Source: Bacteroidales bacterium
Lineage (GTDB): Bacteria > Bacteroidota > Bacteroidia > Bacteroidales > UBA932
Direction of reading: 5' to 3'
DNA: 64,000 nucleotides
NCBI GenBank assembly: GCA_017471045.1
Contig: JAFUWZ010000009.1
Location: forward strand, 1 to 64,000
The notes under the pieces were generated by a model. The model was given only the letters and a program-made list of their open reading frames with translations. It ran no database searches and had not been told where the DNA came from. Below are positions 51,509-60,291 of this stretch, in pieces. A program made the position numbers and the translations under genes. Numbering within the stretch: position 1 is the first letter of the stretch; every line of letters begins with the position of its first letter.

Positions 51509-53938
51509 CTATCTTCTTTTTGCCTTGGAAGCCGGGGTGAGGTCCAGGATACGTACGTTTCTGAACTTGACGCCGGGCCCGTGGCCCAGAAATCCGATGT
51601 ACCCCGTCTCATTGAACATGCCGGGATGGTTGCGGTGATCGACGGTGTAAGGGTTGGTGCTGCTTCCGTCGGGAGCCACATTGTGTCCCTGGCAGGCTTC
51701 CCGGATATCTCCGTCCAGGATCACCTCTCCATTGACGGTCACGGTGACATGGTCGCCCTGGACGCGGATCTCCTCGCAGTTCCACTCGCCGGGTGCTTTG
51801 TGGGTGATGCGCTTGGCCGGGATCACGCCGTAGACGGACCCGTGGACCTGATAGTCCTTGAGCCATCCGGCGTAGATGGGATCGTTGTGGTCGAGGATCT
51901 GGACCTCGCACATGCCGTCATACGCTGCGTCCACACCCTGTGGCGTCCGGACGCCGACGCCGTTGTTGGCGCCCGGACGTACAAAACTGAACTCGAAGCG
52001 GAAGACGAAATCCCGATACTGCTTGACGGAATAGAGATTGCCGCCGTTGCCATAGCCGGCCGTTACATAGATCTCGTTGTTGGTGATGCGGTATCCGTCC
52101 TTGTTGCCGGTCCATTGGTCCAGGTTCGTACCATCGAAAAGCAACTCGTAGCCAGCTTTCTTTTCCTCATCGCTGAGGGTGTAGACCGGAGAGACTTCCC
52201 GGGTCTCGGCCAGCATCTTCCGGATCTCGTCAACGGCGTATCCGTCATCGGCCGTACCCCGTGCCTGGAAGGCCCGGATGGCCTTGTTCAGGATTTCGCT
52301 CTTGGTGGCAGCGTCCAGGTCATCGACACATTTGGCCGCAATGTTCTTGACGGCCTCCGCTGCCGGGATGGCCGTCTCGGCGTTATCCAGATAGGAACCG
52401 GCTTCTGCAAAGGCCCTGGCGGTCGGCGTATTGCCGAGTTTTGCGAGAATGTTCTGCTTCAGGCCGGCATCTTGGGCCGCAGCCAAAGCGCTGCACAGCG
52501 CAATGCACCTGCGGTCCACATCTTTCTCATAGTTGTCCACGAAGCGGACGTAGTTTTTGAGCGCATCCATGTCTCCGGCCTGGCCGGCGGCGAGCAGGGC
52601 CGGCGCGGCTTTGTAGTTGCCGGTCTTGCCCAGCGCTTTGACGGCAGCTGCGGAGCCTTGTCCGGCGGCAGTAGCCAGGTCATAGACGGCCGCATCGGTC
52701 CCGGCCAGGGCCAGGGTCGGGTAGAAACGGTCCTTGTGGGACGCGGCGTCGAGGATCTTCTTGACGGTCGTGTATTTCTCGTCCGGAGCGAGGGTCTTGA
52801 CCGCTGCGTTGAGGGCGCGGCTGTAATCCGGGACTTCGGCTTCTTTCGCCTGGTCCAGCAGTTGGGCCAGCCGGCTGATGTCCGTCGGTTTTACGACACC
52901 GGAAAGCGCCTTGAGTGCGCTGGCGTTGCCTTGGGATGCCAATTCAAATACTTTGTCAGCACTGCCGCTCATCTTCTTGGCTCCGGCGAGCGTGACCAGA
53001 TTGTCCAGTTGCACACCGGAAGCATCCGAGAGCGCGGCCGCGATCTTGGTGCTGAGCTGTCCGGGGAAGGACTTGAGCGCGTTGAGGGCTTCGTTGGCGT
53101 GGTCGCCGCTCAACTGGCCGATGAGTGCATGGGCGGCATCATTGCCACCGATCTTGCCGGCTGCTTCAATCGCCGCGGCACCCAGGTCACCGGCGGCACC
53201 GACTTGTCCCAGGATAAGGGGCAGCTGGGATGTGATCTTATTGTCGCCCAGCCAGTTCAGGATATCGGTTTTCCCATCGTTGTTGAGTTTCTTGAACTTC
53301 TTGGCCACCTTGGCGGCGAACTCGTCGCTAGCCGGGGCGTAGCGGCGGAGGGCCGTGGTGCGGACCCGGCGGCTAGGGTCGGTGATCGCCTTGAGCAGGG
53401 TCTTCTCCGGGACGGCGCCCAGGGCGATGTTGGTCAGGTAGAGCGACTTGCAGCGATCGGCCTCATTGCCGGCGGCGAGTGCCTTGGCGCGCTCAGCCAG
53501 TGTCTGGCGGTCGAACGGGGCATCGAAAACCTTGCTCCGGGGTCTGCCGAACAGACGGAGCTGGCTCTCGAGAAACTGCTTGTTGACCGGATCTTCGCAG
53601 GCGGCGATGGCCTGCTCCAATCCGGCCTTGACCGAAGTCTGCCAGAGCTGGTTGCCCGGTTTCGTGGCATAGTTGACCAGCCCGTTGAGGGCGTATTCGA
53701 TGCGGTTGTTGGCGCCTTTCTCGGCGGCCTGCAGCATCGCAGCCAGTTTGACGACGCTTTCGGGGGCCGCATGGGCCAGGTCCAGCATGTCACTCTCGAG
53801 TGCGGAAGCATTCTGGGCCGGCATTTGTGCCAGCACGTCGCCGATGATGGTATCTACGGTCCTTTGTCGCGCATCCTGGGCTTGCAGGGCGAAACTGAGG
53901 GAGAGGACGGTCAGTATCAGGGTAAAGATCTTTTTCAT
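51509..53938 (-). CDS. HEAT-like repeat protein with C-terminal 3-keto-disaccharide hydrolase (DUF1080) domain
   Basis: An 809-residue exported protein (signal peptide FALQAQ). Residues about 25-600 are alpha-helical HEAT/PBS-lyase-like repeats (repeating A-x-A-L-x-x-L units such as ALIGQLSGDHANEALNAL). The last 200 residues are a jelly-roll DUF1080 (PF06439, now called 3-keto-disaccharide hydrolase) domain: GYELLFDGTNLDQWTG, GGNLYSVKQYRDFVFRFEF, GVGVRTPQGVDAAYDGMCE, GHNVAPDGSS. Next gene upstream is a Gfo/Idh/MocA oxidoreductase 15 bases away. That pairing fits oxidation of a glycoside at C3 followed by cleavage. Catalytic residues are not established for me. Confidence 0.85.
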   Translation of the reverse strand: MKKIFTLILTVLSLSFALQAQDARQRTVDTIIGDVLAQMPAQNASALESDMLDLAHAAPESVVKLAAMLQAAEKGANNRIEYALNGLVNYATKPGNQLWQTSVKAGLEQAIAACEDPVNKQFLESQLRLFGRPRSKVFDAPFDRQTLAERAKALAAGNEADRCKSLYLTNIALGAVPEKTLLKAITDPSRRVRTTALRRYAPASDEFAAKVAKKFKKLNNDGKTDILNWLGDNKITSQLPLILGQVGAAGDLGAAAIEAAGKIGGNDAAHALIGQLSGDHANEALNALKSFPGQLSTKIAAALSDASGVQLDNLVTLAGAKKMSGSADKVFELASQGNASALKALSGVVKPTDISRLAQLLDQAKEAEVPDYSRALNAAVKTLAPDEKYTTVKKILDAASHKDRFYPTLALAGTDAAVYDLATAAGQGSAAAVKALGKTGNYKAAPALLAAGQAGDMDALKNYVRFVDNYEKDVDRRCIALCSALAAAQDAGLKQNILAKLGNTPTARAFAEAGSYLDNAETAIPAAEAVKNIAAKCVDDLDAATKSEILNKAIRAFQARGTADDGYAVDEIRKMLAETREVSPVYTLSDEEKKAGYELLFDGTNLDQWTGNKDGYRITNNEIYVTAGYGNGGNLYSVKQYRDFVFRFEFSFVRPGANNGVGVRTPQGVDAAYDGMCEVQILDHNDPIYAGWLKDYQVHGSVYGVIPAKRITHKAPGEWNCEEIRVQGDHVTVTVNGEVILDGDIREACQGHNVAPDGSSTNPYTVDHRNHPGMFNETGYIGFLGHGPGVKFRNVRILDLTPASKAKRR

Positions 53939-53953
53939 AACGGCATCGTCTTT

Positions 53954-55261
53954 TTATCGTAACAGTTTGCCCCATTCGCCGCGCATCGGCTGGTTGATCA
54001 GCAGGTTGGCGGCATCATCGTTGATGAAGCGCTCCCGCTCGGGATCGAAGTTGAGGTTGCGGCCGAGCCGCAGGGCACAGACGCCCATGTTGACGATGGT
54101 GGCGCTGTGATAGCCGTTTTCTTCGTTGAGCGAGAATTTGCGTCGGGTGCGGACGCACTCCAGGAAGTCGGTGTTGGTCGGCTCCGGGTCAGGGAGCTCG
54201 TTGATGACGTCCATCACGTAGGGGATGGTACACTCGAATCCCTTGTACACCTTGCCGAGTGGGCCTTCGATGTAGGGAACCTTGCCGCTGCTCTCGAACC
54301 CTTCGCCTTCGAGGATGATCTTGCAGCCGTCGGCGTAGGTGTAGGTGATGCTGCGCCAGATGCCGATGGCGTCCGGATGCTGCTGCGGGGCGTCGATCTC
54401 CACGCGGACCGGGAATTCGTCGTCCTTGCCGAGGAAATACTGCACCGGGTCGATGTAGTGCTGGCCCATGTCGCCGAGGCCGCCGCCGTCGTAGTCCCAA
54501 TAGCCACGGAAGGTGGAATGGGTGCGGTGCCGGTTGTAAGGCTTGAACGGCGCAGGACCGAGCCACATGTCATAGTCCAGGCAGGCCGGGACAGGCTGGG
54601 GGATCAGGTTCTCCTTGCCGGTCCAGAAGAACTTCCAGGCGAAGCCGGTAGCCCCGGAGATGCGGACGGTCAGAGGCCAGCCGAGCAGGCCGCTCTGGAC
54701 CAGTTTCTTGAGGGGCTTGACCGTCGTGCCGAGTCCGTAGAAGGTGTCCTTGAAGCGGAACCAGGTGTTGAGGCGGAAGATGCTGCCGTTGCGTTTGACT
54801 GCCTCCTTGACGCGCTTGCCCTCACCGATCGTACGGGTCATGGGCTTTTCGCAGAAGGTGTCCTTGCCGGCGTTGGCGGCCTCGCAGGCCATGATGCCGT
54901 GCCAGTGCGGCGGCGTGGCGATGTGGACGATGTCGATGTCCGGGTCATGGACGAGATCGCGCCAGTCCGTGTAGGCCTTGGGCATCTCGCCGAAGGTGTC
55001 TTTTGCCCGTTTGAGCGTTTTCTCGAGATGCTCGCTGTCCACGTCGCACATGGCGACGAGACGGCAGTTCTGGTCGCTGACGAAATGGCTGCTGGAGTTG
55101 CCGATGCCGCCGACGCCGATGACGCCGCGGGTCAGCTGGTCGCTGGGAGCGATGAAGTTGTTGTCGCCCCCCATCTTTCCGAAAGCGGCACGGGGTGCCA
55201 CCGTAAACAGGGCGATGCCTGCTCCGGTCTTTTTCAGGAAGGATCTTCTGCTTTGGTCCAT
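53954..55261 (-). CDS. Gfo/Idh/MocA family oxidoreductase with Tat signal
   Basis: A 435-residue NAD(P)-dependent oxidoreductase. The Tat motif is SRRSFLKK, so it is exported folded with cofactor. The Rossmann motif is RGVIGVGGIGNSSSHF, and the core active-site Lys lies in FCEKPMTRT. HYIDPVQYFLG and GYWDYDGGGLGDMGQHY resemble family members acting on glycosides (GH109-like or 3-dehydrogenases). It probably oxidises a sugar for the DUF1080 enzyme encoded downstream. dnaJ lies 18 bases upstream, so the gene may share the dnaJ promoter; the function is separate. Confidence 0.88.
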   Translation of the reverse strand: MDQSRRSFLKKTGAGIALFTVAPRAAFGKMGGDNNFIAPSDQLTRGVIGVGGIGNSSSHFVSDQNCRLVAMCDVDSEHLEKTLKRAKDTFGEMPKAYTDWRDLVHDPDIDIVHIATPPHWHGIMACEAANAGKDTFCEKPMTRTIGEGKRVKEAVKRNGSIFRLNTWFRFKDTFYGLGTTVKPLKKLVQSGLLGWPLTVRISGATGFAWKFFWTGKENLIPQPVPACLDYDMWLGPAPFKPYNRHRTHSTFRGYWDYDGGGLGDMGQHYIDPVQYFLGKDDEFPVRVEIDAPQQHPDAIGIWRSITYTYADGCKIILEGEGFESSGKVPYIEGPLGKVYKGFECTIPYVMDVINELPDPEPTNTDFLECVRTRRKFSLNEENGYHSATIVNMGVCALRLGRNLNFDPERERFINDDAANLLINQPMRGEWGKLLR

Positions 55262-55279
55262 AAGTTCGGGTATTATAAA

Positions 55280-56458
55280 TTAGAATATAGTCTTTTCTTT
55301 CTCGAAGAGCGCCTTGTCATCCCGGTTGAGGTCCGGTGTGAAGGACCGGCTGCCGCGCATCGACTCGATGGCCGCTTTTTCGCTGCGGTCCAGCTTGCGC
55401 GGGATCCAGACGAGGATCTTGACGTAGAGGTCGCCCCGGCCGTAGCTGTTGACGGAGGGGAGTCCCTTGCCACGCAGTTTGACGACGGTGCCGGACTGGG
55501 TACCGGCATCGAGCCTGACCCGTTCGCTGCCGCTGATCCCGGGGACGGTGATCTCGCAGCCGAGCATCGCGTCGGTGACCGGGATGACCTTGGTGTAGAA
55601 GAGATTGTTGCCGTCGCGCTTGAGTTCGTCGCTGGCAATCTCCTCGATGACGACCTGCAGGTCGCCGTTGGTCCCGTTATGCTGGGCGGCATGGCCTTCG
55701 CCGCGCATGGTCAGGATCATGCCGGCTTCCACGCCGGCGGGGATCTTGACCTTCACGGTCTCGCGCTGGCGTACGAGTCCCGTCCCGCCGCAGTTGCGGC
55801 AAGGATTGCTGACGATCTTGCCCTCACCCTGGCATTGCGGACAGGTGCTGTAGGACATCGCCCGTCCGAAGAGGGTGTTGGTCGTATGCTGGACCTGGCC
55901 CGAACCCTTGCAGGTGGGGCAGGTCTTGATGTCGGAGGCATTCTTGCTGCCGCGTCCGCCACATTCGGGGCAGGGGCGCTTGCGCTCGATGCTGATTTCT
56001 TTCTCGCAGCCGTTGGCGATCTCCTCGAGGGTCAGCTTGACGCGCGTGCGGATATCCTGCCCGCGGTACACCCGCTGCGTGGTGCGGCTGCCGCCGCCGA
56101 ATCCGCCGAATCCGCTGAATCCGCCGAAAGCGCCGCCGAACGCGCCACCGAAAAGGTTGTTCAGAAGGTCTTCCAGATTACCGAACCCCTGGCTCCAGTC
56201 TTGGCTGCCGGCGCCTTCGACGCCGGAGAATCCGAACTGGTCGTAACGCGCCTTCTTGTCCGGGTCACTGAGGATGGAATAGGCTTCGGAAGCCTCCTTG
56301 AACCGCTCCTCGGCGGTCTTCTTCTCCTCGGCGCTCCCGTCAACCCATCGGTCCGGATGCCATTTGAGCGCCGCCTTGCGGTAAGCGCTCTTGATCTCGT
56401 CTGCAGAGGCTCCCTTGGAGAGCCCCAGCACCTCATAGTAATCTCTTTTCGATGCCAT
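55280..56458 (-). CDS. dnaJ: Chaperone DnaJ
   Basis: Co-chaperone that stimulates DnaK ATPase. The 392 residues contain the J-domain with HPD (LKWHPDRW), a Gly/Phe region (NNLFGGAFGG), the four zinc motifs CPECGGRG, CPTCKGSG, CPQCQGEG, CRNCGGTG, and the C-terminal substrate domains (IPAGVEAGMIL, RLDAGTQSGTVVKLRG). It lies six bases after grpE, the usual Bacteroidetes pair; dnaK is elsewhere. Confidence 0.97.
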   Translation of the reverse strand: MASKRDYYEVLGLSKGASADEIKSAYRKAALKWHPDRWVDGSAEEKKTAEERFKEASEAYSILSDPDKKARYDQFGFSGVEGAGSQDWSQGFGNLEDLLNNLFGGAFGGAFGGFSGFGGFGGGSRTTQRVYRGQDIRTRVKLTLEEIANGCEKEISIERKRPCPECGGRGSKNASDIKTCPTCKGSGQVQHTTNTLFGRAMSYSTCPQCQGEGKIVSNPCRNCGGTGLVRQRETVKVKIPAGVEAGMILTMRGEGHAAQHNGTNGDLQVVIEEIASDELKRDGNNLFYTKVIPVTDAMLGCEITVPGISGSERVRLDAGTQSGTVVKLRGKGLPSVNSYGRGDLYVKILVWIPRKLDRSEKAAIESMRGSRSFTPDLNRDDKALFEKEKTIF

Positions 56459-56464
56459 TTCCGT

Positions 56465-57028
56465 CTATGCTCCTACTACTACTTTCGCATACCGGAGGAC
56501 TTTCCCGTTGAGCGTGTAGCCTGTCTGGACCACGTCGATCACCATCCCTTTGAGGCTCTCTTCCGGGGTGGGGAACTGGGTGACGGCTTCATGGAAGTCC
56601 GTATCGAACTTCTTGCCGGCGGCGTCGATCACGGCCAGTCCGCAGGTCTTGAGGTAGGCCATCAGCTTGTCGTAGATCAGCTGCGTGCCTTCCTTCGCAG
56701 CCTCGTCGGAGCTGCTCTCCAGCATTTTAATGGCACGCTCGCAGTCGTCAAGCACGGGCAGCAGTCCCTTGATCGTGTCGGCGGAGGCCGAAGCGATCAG
56801 GTTGAGCCGGTCCTCGGCGCTGCGGCGGCGGAAAGTCTCGAACTCGGCCATCAGGCGGAGATAGTCGTCCTTTCCCTGTCGGATCTTGTCCTGGTCCTCT
56901 TCCTGCTGTTTTTTATGCTCTTCCAGTTGGCGGGTACATTCGTCCAGTTTCTTCTGAAGTTCTTCCAGCTTCTTGTTTTCTTTCTTCTGCTCTTTCTTGA
57001 GCGCTTTGATTTCGTTGTCTTCTGCCAT
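56465..57028 (-). CDS. grpE: Nucleotide exchange factor GrpE
   Basis: Releases ADP from DnaK. The 187 residues start with a long charged coiled-coil (KKENKKLEELQKKLDEC) and end in the beta-domain (PEESLKGMVIDVVQTGYTLNGKVLRYAKV). YLRLMAEFETFRRR is the conserved family core. ATG 57028 follows a 105-base gap that contains a TACCTTTA element (57107-57114), a near match to the -7 box. Confidence 0.95.
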   Translation of the reverse strand: MAEDNEIKALKKEQKKENKKLEELQKKLDECTRQLEEHKKQQEEDQDKIRQGKDDYLRLMAEFETFRRRSAEDRLNLIASASADTIKGLLPVLDDCERAIKMLESSSDEAAKEGTQLIYDKLMAYLKTCGLAVIDAAGKKFDTDFHEAVTQFPTPEESLKGMVIDVVQTGYTLNGKVLRYAKVVVGA

Positions 57029-57106
57029 GTCTGATGGATTTTTCCGGAAACAGCATCAAAAAATCTGCCATCGGACCTGCGCTGACAATGTGGCAGGTTC
57101 GAATCC

Positions 57107-57114
57107 TAAAGGTA
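57107..57114 (-). promoter_or_regulatory. Weak -7-like element for grpE-dnaJ
   Basis: The minus strand reads TACCTTTA, one mismatch to TAnnTTTG, about 80 bases before the grpE ATG. No CIRCE or HrcA-type inverted repeat was seen in 57029-57133. Confidence 0.25.
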
Positions 57115-57133
57115 CGAAAAGATTCCGGAAATG

Positions 57134-58915
57134 TCAAATCAAGGAGAGCTCCAGCCAGCGCATTTCTTTTTCGTCGATCAGCGCCTTCAGTTCGCTGTAG
57201 CGCCGGGAGGCCTCGTTGCAGGCTTCGTAGGACAGGCTGCCGCCGGACAGGAGCGCCTCGATCTCCGCCTTTTCGGCATTAAGGGTGTCGAGCTCGGCTT
57301 CCAGCGCTTCGAACTCCCGCTGTTCTTTCCAGCTGAGTTTCTTCCTGGCGGGCGGGTCGTCCCGGGACACGGCGGCAGGGTGGACGGTTTTCTGCACCTC
57401 TTCGCGCAGGCGCTTCTGCTCGGCCTCGTAGTCCTTGATATAGCTGCGGTATTCGGTATAGCCGCCGATGAAATCCTTGACCACGCCATCTCCGCAGAAG
57501 ACGAACAGGTGATCCACCAGGCGGTCCAGGAAATGGCGGTCGTGCGAAACGATGATCAGCGTCCCCTTGAAGGAGAGCAGGTACTCTTCCAATACGTTCA
57601 GGGTGACGATGTCCAGGTCGTTGGTCGGCTCGTCCAGGATGAGGAGGTTGGGCTGGCGCATCAGAATGGTCAGCAGGTATAGGCGCCGCTTCTCTCCGCC
57701 CGAGAGGCTTGCAATGCGGTTGGCCAGCATCTCATGGGGGAAGAGGAAGGTGGAGAGCAGGTGCGTGTCGGAGACGGTCTCCAGGACGGTCTGGTCTTCG
57801 TCGAAGCGGATCCCGTCCTGGTGATAGTAGCCGATCCGCAGCGACTCGCCCCGCTCGATGATGCCGCTGAGGCGGCCGCCGCCCGAGTCAGAGCCGGTCA
57901 GGAGGTTGATGAACGTACTCTTGCCGACCCCGTTGCGTCCGACGATACCGACGCGCTCATAGCGCTGGAAGTTGTATGTGAAATGAGAAAGGTAGCACGC
58001 GTCCCCGTACCAGAAGCTCACGTCCTTGCAGTCGATGATCTTGCTGCCGAGCCGGGAGGCGGCGCCCACGTCGCCCATATCCACACGGGAACTGCGATAG
58101 ACCTGTTCCGCCCGGTCCTTCAGCTCATAGAAAGCGTCCTTGCGGTATTTGGCTTTGCCGCTGCGGGCGCAGGGCGTGGCATGCATCCATTCCAGTTCGC
58201 GCCGCAGGATGTTGCGGACCTTGTCGGTCTGGGCGTTGTAGTTGTCAATCCGCTCCTGGCGCTTGACGAGATAGTTCTCGTAGTCGCCGCGGTAGATGTA
58301 GATGGCACCGTGGTCCATCTCCATCACCGTGTTGCACACCCGGTCCAGAAAATAGCGGTCGTGCGTGACCATGAAGAGTGTGCAGCGGGCCTTCTTGAAA
58401 TAGCTTTCGAGGAACTCGATGGCGTCCGTGTCCAGGTGGTTGGTCGGTTCGTCCATGATGTAGAAATCCGCCTCCGTTGCCAGCATCCGGGTCAGGGCGA
58501 CCCGCTTGACTTCGCCGCCGGAGAGCGATGACATCGGCTGGCTGCCGTCCCCGAGGCCGAGGGCGGTCATCAGCTGGCGGATGCGCAGCTCGTAGGCGAA
58601 GAGGCCGTCGTCATCCAGCCCGGCCGTCTGCATGGCGGAGTCCCTCCAGACCTGGTCGTATGCGCTCAGCTGAGGATCGAAGGCATAATCCTGCTCCAGG
58701 AAAGCGATGCGGATCTGCTTGAGGAACTTGATCTGCCCGCCCGAGTCGGACTTGTCCTTGCCGGCCAGGATGCGCATCAGGGTCGTCTTGCCCGTGCCGT
58801 TGGGAGCGATGAGGGCGATCTTGTCGCCTTCATTGATGTTGAAGCCGATCTTTTCGAAGAGGATCTTGTCGCCGTAGGATTTCGAGATGTTCTCGATCTG
58901 GAGATAGCTGGCCAT
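57134..58915 (-). CDS. ABC-F family ATPase, Uup-like
   Basis: A 593-residue soluble protein with two ABC domains. First: APNGTGKTTLM, SLSGGEVKRVAL, FYIMDEPTNHLD. Second: GRNGVGKSTFI, SLSGGEKRRLYLL, LLILDEPTNDLD. The linker carries basic helices (ARSGKAKYRKDAF), and a C-terminal coiled coil (FEALEAELDTLNAEKAEIE) marks the Uup branch, which acts on ribosomes and on branched DNA. It is not an exporter (no membrane domain). It follows trkA after six bases. Confidence 0.92.
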   Translation of the reverse strand: MASYLQIENISKSYGDKILFEKIGFNINEGDKIALIAPNGTGKTTLMRILAGKDKSDSGGQIKFLKQIRIAFLEQDYAFDPQLSAYDQVWRDSAMQTAGLDDDGLFAYELRIRQLMTALGLGDGSQPMSSLSGGEVKRVALTRMLATEADFYIMDEPTNHLDTDAIEFLESYFKKARCTLFMVTHDRYFLDRVCNTVMEMDHGAIYIYRGDYENYLVKRQERIDNYNAQTDKVRNILRRELEWMHATPCARSGKAKYRKDAFYELKDRAEQVYRSSRVDMGDVGAASRLGSKIIDCKDVSFWYGDACYLSHFTYNFQRYERVGIVGRNGVGKSTFINLLTGSDSGGGRLSGIIERGESLRIGYYHQDGIRFDEDQTVLETVSDTHLLSTFLFPHEMLANRIASLSGGEKRRLYLLTILMRQPNLLILDEPTNDLDIVTLNVLEEYLLSFKGTLIIVSHDRHFLDRLVDHLFVFCGDGVVKDFIGGYTEYRSYIKDYEAEQKRLREEVQKTVHPAAVSRDDPPARKKLSWKEQREFEALEAELDTLNAEKAEIEALLSGGSLSYEACNEASRRYSELKALIDEKEMRWLELSLI

Positions 58916-58921
58916 CCGACA

Positions 58922-60280
58922 TCATTTGAAGAAGCGGTCCACTTCCTTGACGGCTTCGCTCTTGGCGAAAACCACGACCCGGTCATAAGGCTCGATGACC
59001 GTGTCTCCGACCGCGATGAAGGAATCGTTGCCGCGGATCACGCCGCCGATGATGGCGTTTTTCGGAAAGTCCAGATCCTTGAGCGCGCCTTTCGTGATTT
59101 TGCTGGAGCTGGCTACCGTATATTCCAGGATCTCGGCCGAAGTGCCGCTGATGTACTTGACCAGGCGGGCTTTCCCGCTGAGCGTGAACTTGAAGATGCG
59201 GCCGGCCGTGATGAGTTTCTTGTTGATGACGGTATCCACGCCAAGGTCTTCGGCCAGGTGGATGTATTCGATGTTTTCGACTTCGGCGATCGTCCGTTCC
59301 ACTCCGAATTTCCGGGCGGCGACGCAGGAGAGGATGTTGGTCTCGTCGCTGTCGGTCAAGGCCACGAAAGCGTCGTAGTCCTTGATGCCTTCATCCATCA
59401 GGAAGTCGGAGTTGCGCCCGTCTCCGTTGACGATTTGGACATTCTCGTCCAGCTTTTCCGCCAGCTCGAAGCAGCGTTCCTTGTTGATCTCCAGAATCTT
59501 GATGTCGGACACGACATGCTCGAGCGAGCGGGCGAGCATCTCCGCGATCACCCCGCCGCCGAAGATCATGACCTTGTCCACGTTGATGCGGCTCAGGCCG
59601 AAGTATTTCATCAGGAGGGGGATGCCTTCCCGCTTGGTAATGATGAAGACCAGGTCGTGGTACTGGAACTTGGTGTCGAAGCGGGGGATCAGGGTCTCCT
59701 CGGCCCGGTTGATGGCGATGACCCGGAAATCGACCTGCTCCTGCTGCATCATCGTGGCGAACTCGCCGATCTTGACATCCATCATGGGAGATTCTTCGTC
59801 AATGCGGAAGAGCGCCACCTGCAATTTGCCGTGCGCGAAATCCATCGATTCGGCAGCGGAGGCGTGGCGGAGGTTTTCCACGATCTCATCCGCCGCGACT
59901 TTCTCAGGATAAAACATCAGTTCGATGCCCATCTCCTTGAACATCAGTTTGTTTTCTGGGTCCAGATAGCCCTCGTCGTTGATGCGGGCGACGACTTTTT
60001 CAGCCCCCAGTTTCTTGGCGATCAGCGCACTGACGATATTGACGTGCTGCATTGCGCGCGGATAGACAGCGATGAACAGGTTGGCGGAGGCGACGTCCGC
60101 GCTCTTGAGCACATCGATGGCCGTCGGGCTGCCGTTGATGGCACCGACGTCGGCGATGCTGGTGACGCGTTGGAGACGCTCATTGTCATTGTCAATGACG
60201 GTAACATCGTTGGATGCGTTCCGGAGCATCTTCGCCAGATGCGATCCGACCTCTCCTGCGCCGACTATGACGATCTTCAT
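58922..60280 (-). CDS. trkA: Trk potassium uptake protein TrkA
   Basis: A 452-residue cytoplasmic gating protein with two RCK-N/RCK-C units: MKIVIVGAGEVGSHLAKML at the N-terminus and MIFGGGVIAEMLARSLE near residue 235. Each is followed by a TrkA-C domain (SPMMDVKIGEFATMM, FKFTLSGKARLVKYI). It binds NAD(H)/ATP and regulates TrkH. trkH, usually next to trkA in Bacteroidetes, is not in the window. A -7-like box lies inside the end of the upstream GT2 gene. Confidence 0.94.
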   Translation of the reverse strand: MKIVIVGAGEVGSHLAKMLRNASNDVTVIDNDNERLQRVTSIADVGAINGSPTAIDVLKSADVASANLFIAVYPRAMQHVNIVSALIAKKLGAEKVVARINDEGYLDPENKLMFKEMGIELMFYPEKVAADEIVENLRHASAAESMDFAHGKLQVALFRIDEESPMMDVKIGEFATMMQQEQVDFRVIAINRAEETLIPRFDTKFQYHDLVFIITKREGIPLLMKYFGLSRINVDKVMIFGGGVIAEMLARSLEHVVSDIKILEINKERCFELAEKLDENVQIVNGDGRNSDFLMDEGIKDYDAFVALTDSDETNILSCVAARKFGVERTIAEVENIEYIHLAEDLGVDTVINKKLITAGRIFKFTLSGKARLVKYISGTSAEILEYTVASSSKITKGALKDLDFPKNAIIGGVIRGNDSFIAVGDTVIEPYDRVVVFAKSEAVKEVDRFFK

Positions 60281-60291
60281 AAAACGCTTGG

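Noticed and set aside
57093..57107. tRNA T-arm-like sequence (GCAGGTTCGAATCCT)
   Set aside because: Only three pairs form and no other cloverleaf part lies nearby. Probably chance or an old remnant; it does not support a tRNA or att site.
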